DNA of 64,000 nucleotides from Flavobacteriales bacterium (lineage in GTDB: Bacteria; Bacteroidota; Bacteroidia; Flavobacteriales; Flavobacteriaceae): assembly GCA_027067965.1 (NCBI GenBank), contig JAMOUV010000015.1, positions 51,364-115,363 of the forward strand. The letters run 5' to 3'. Position numbers and translations under genes: made by a program. This document shows positions 63,265-64,000 of the stretch, one piece after another (position 1 is the stretch's first letter; the number at the start of each line of letters is the position of its first letter). The notes beneath the pieces are model-generated. The model was not told where the DNA came from, made no database searches, and saw only the letters and a list, made by a program, of their open reading frames with translations.

Positions 63265-63569
63265 GTGAAAAGCAGGCCTGTAAGCCGGATTCTGTCGAGT
63301 CTTGTCATTTATCTGGGATTGCGGTTACCCGCAACCTCAAGCTGCCTACCCACCGGCTCGGCCGGGCCGACCTCAAACGCCGGTTTACTTGGCATTGCAC
63401 CGCCTAGAGTTTGGCCTTTTCACTACAGCCGAACTGTACCTGGTTTCTGTGCCACTAGTCCTCTTCCGGATTTGACCGGAAGGGCGGGTGTTACCCGCTA
63501 GGCCGCCCTGTGGTGTCCGGACTTTCCTCCCTCCGAATACGGAGAGCGACAAGATGACCTGCTTTTCAC
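63265..63569 (-). ncRNA. rnpB: RNase P RNA
   Basis: The catalytic RNA of RNase P, which cuts the 5' leader from tRNA precursors. On the minus strand a 12-bp P1 helix joins 63558-63569 to 63265-63276. The conserved core stretch GAGGAAAGTCCGGAC lies at 63515-63529, and the 3' conserved CGACAGAATCCGGCTTAC follows near the end. At about 305 bases it is shorter than the E. coli RNA but in the range for Bacteroidota. No T-run hairpin terminator is evident before the next coding region. Confidence 0.92.
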
Positions 63570-63576
63570 CTGAGCC

Positions 63577-63607
63577 ACAATATACAAAAATTATGCCTGT
63601 AAGTCAA
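63577..63607 (-). promoter_or_regulatory. rnpB promoter
   Basis: On the minus strand a TTG (63605-63607) is followed after 20 bases by TATATTGT (63577-63584), close to TAnnTTTG with two changes. Predicted transcription start coincides with the 5' end of the RNA. Confidence 0.5.
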
Positions 63608-63734
63608 TACATTCCATTAAAAAAATATTCCATTTTTGTCACGCCGGGATCAAGATTATCAACTAACAATCACGAATTGTAGATTTTTAAAAATAATAAA
63701 AAGTTAAAGTCAAAACAAAAGTCAAAAAAGAAGT

Positions 63735-64000
63735 TTATAGCCACATATCCATCTTTTCCCTGACCTCTTCCCATATGCCCGGGCGTATGCCCAATTTCAA
63801 ATATGCTTTGCCGGCCCCACCCCGCTCGAGAATACGGATATTATTTTTCTTGATATAACGCATGACTTCATTCATTTTTTCATAAGGGAAATAAATTTCC
63901 AAGGGAATTAAAATTTCCTTTTCCACTATTTCGGATTGTTCCAATGCGGACTTGGCCGCAGTTTTGTATGCATTGATGAGTCCGCTTACCCCCAATTTTA
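63735..64000 (-). CDS. yigZ: YigZ/IMPACT family protein, C-terminal part only
   Basis: The frame runs off the window edge. The visible 87 residues begin KLGVSGLINAYKTAAKSALE, the end of the IMPACT/YigZ N-terminal domain, followed by a UPF0029-type C-terminal domain (IYFPYEKMNEVMRYIKKNN). The TTG at the edge codes Leu within the conserved KLGVSGL and is not a start. YigZ-like proteins have no settled function; eukaryotic IMPACT modulates translation control. Confidence 0.85.
   Translation of the reverse strand, partial: KLGVSGLINAYKTAAKSALEQSEIVEKEILIPLEIYFPYEKMNEVMRYIKKNNIRILERGGAGKAYLKLGIRPGIWEEVREKMDMWL

Overview
The window is one contiguous piece of a Bacteroidota chromosome, probably from a Flavobacteriales-like lineage. 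The evidence is a set of Bacteroidota hallmarks: a type IX secretion sorting domain at the C-terminus of two secreted proteases, DUF5916, DUF4834, DUF3857 and DUF1343 proteins, menaquinone (menA) and KDO (kdsB) genes of a Gram-negative envelope, and the Bacteroidota promoter form (TTG about 20 bases before TAnnTTTG) in front of many genes. Base composition is moderately AT-rich and even; no prophage, transposase, integrase, CRISPR array or plasmid gene was seen.

Layout. 0-10 kb: the tail of a MoxR ATPase, ridA, a membrane-anchored SRPBCC/GyrI-like protein coupled to the fluoride channel crcB, gyrB, an outer-membrane barrel candidate, a small lipoprotein, then a tight run mnmA-prmC-two ElaA-type acetyltransferases-dienoyl-CoA reductase-rnhA, ending in tRNA-Asn. 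10-22 kb: a large repeat-built surface protein, then mostly minus-strand genes (ECF sigma factor, lytic transglycosylase, Sel1 protein, rlmN, DUF4834, YiiX-like hydrolase), an isolated C-terminal transketolase subunit, an EamA transporter and oligopeptidase B. 22-33 kb: two tandem secreted metallopeptidases, sugar kinase-asparaginase, and smpB-thioredoxin-kdsB-menA-glycosyltransferase. 33-50 kb: a DUF5916 outer-membrane protein, an NnrS/heme-copper-oxidase-like protein with a DUF2249 partner, an EEP-family lipoprotein, a ClC channel with an FtsX-like permease, a DUF1343 lipoprotein with aroQ, a phosphopantetheinyl transferase, a sigma-like protein, DPP-IV-type peptidase and an enoyl-CoA hydratase homologue. 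50-64 kb: NhaC antiporter, greA, rimO, two DUF3857 proteins, gltA-acyP, a DNA repair/sirtuin/glutaminyl cyclase operon, the RNase P RNA and the partial end of a YigZ/IMPACT protein.

Most of the content is housekeeping: translation and tRNA/rRNA modification, envelope building, peptide digestion and central metabolism. The less ordinary parts are (i) a duplicated noncoding block (about 38.1-38.8 kb and 45.6-46.5 kb) that carries a decayed copy of the end of the phosphopantetheinyl transferase gene, (ii) a head-to-head gene pair whose coding starts overlap at 43.2 kb, with each predicted promoter inside the other gene, (iii) a three-fold 0.2-kb direct repeat at 50.3-51.0 kb, (iv) a surface protein with nested 15- and 98-residue repeats, and (v) the DUF2249/heme-copper-like pair that suggests nitrogen-oxide or redox physiology. 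I did not find a clear-cut new defence or mobile system.
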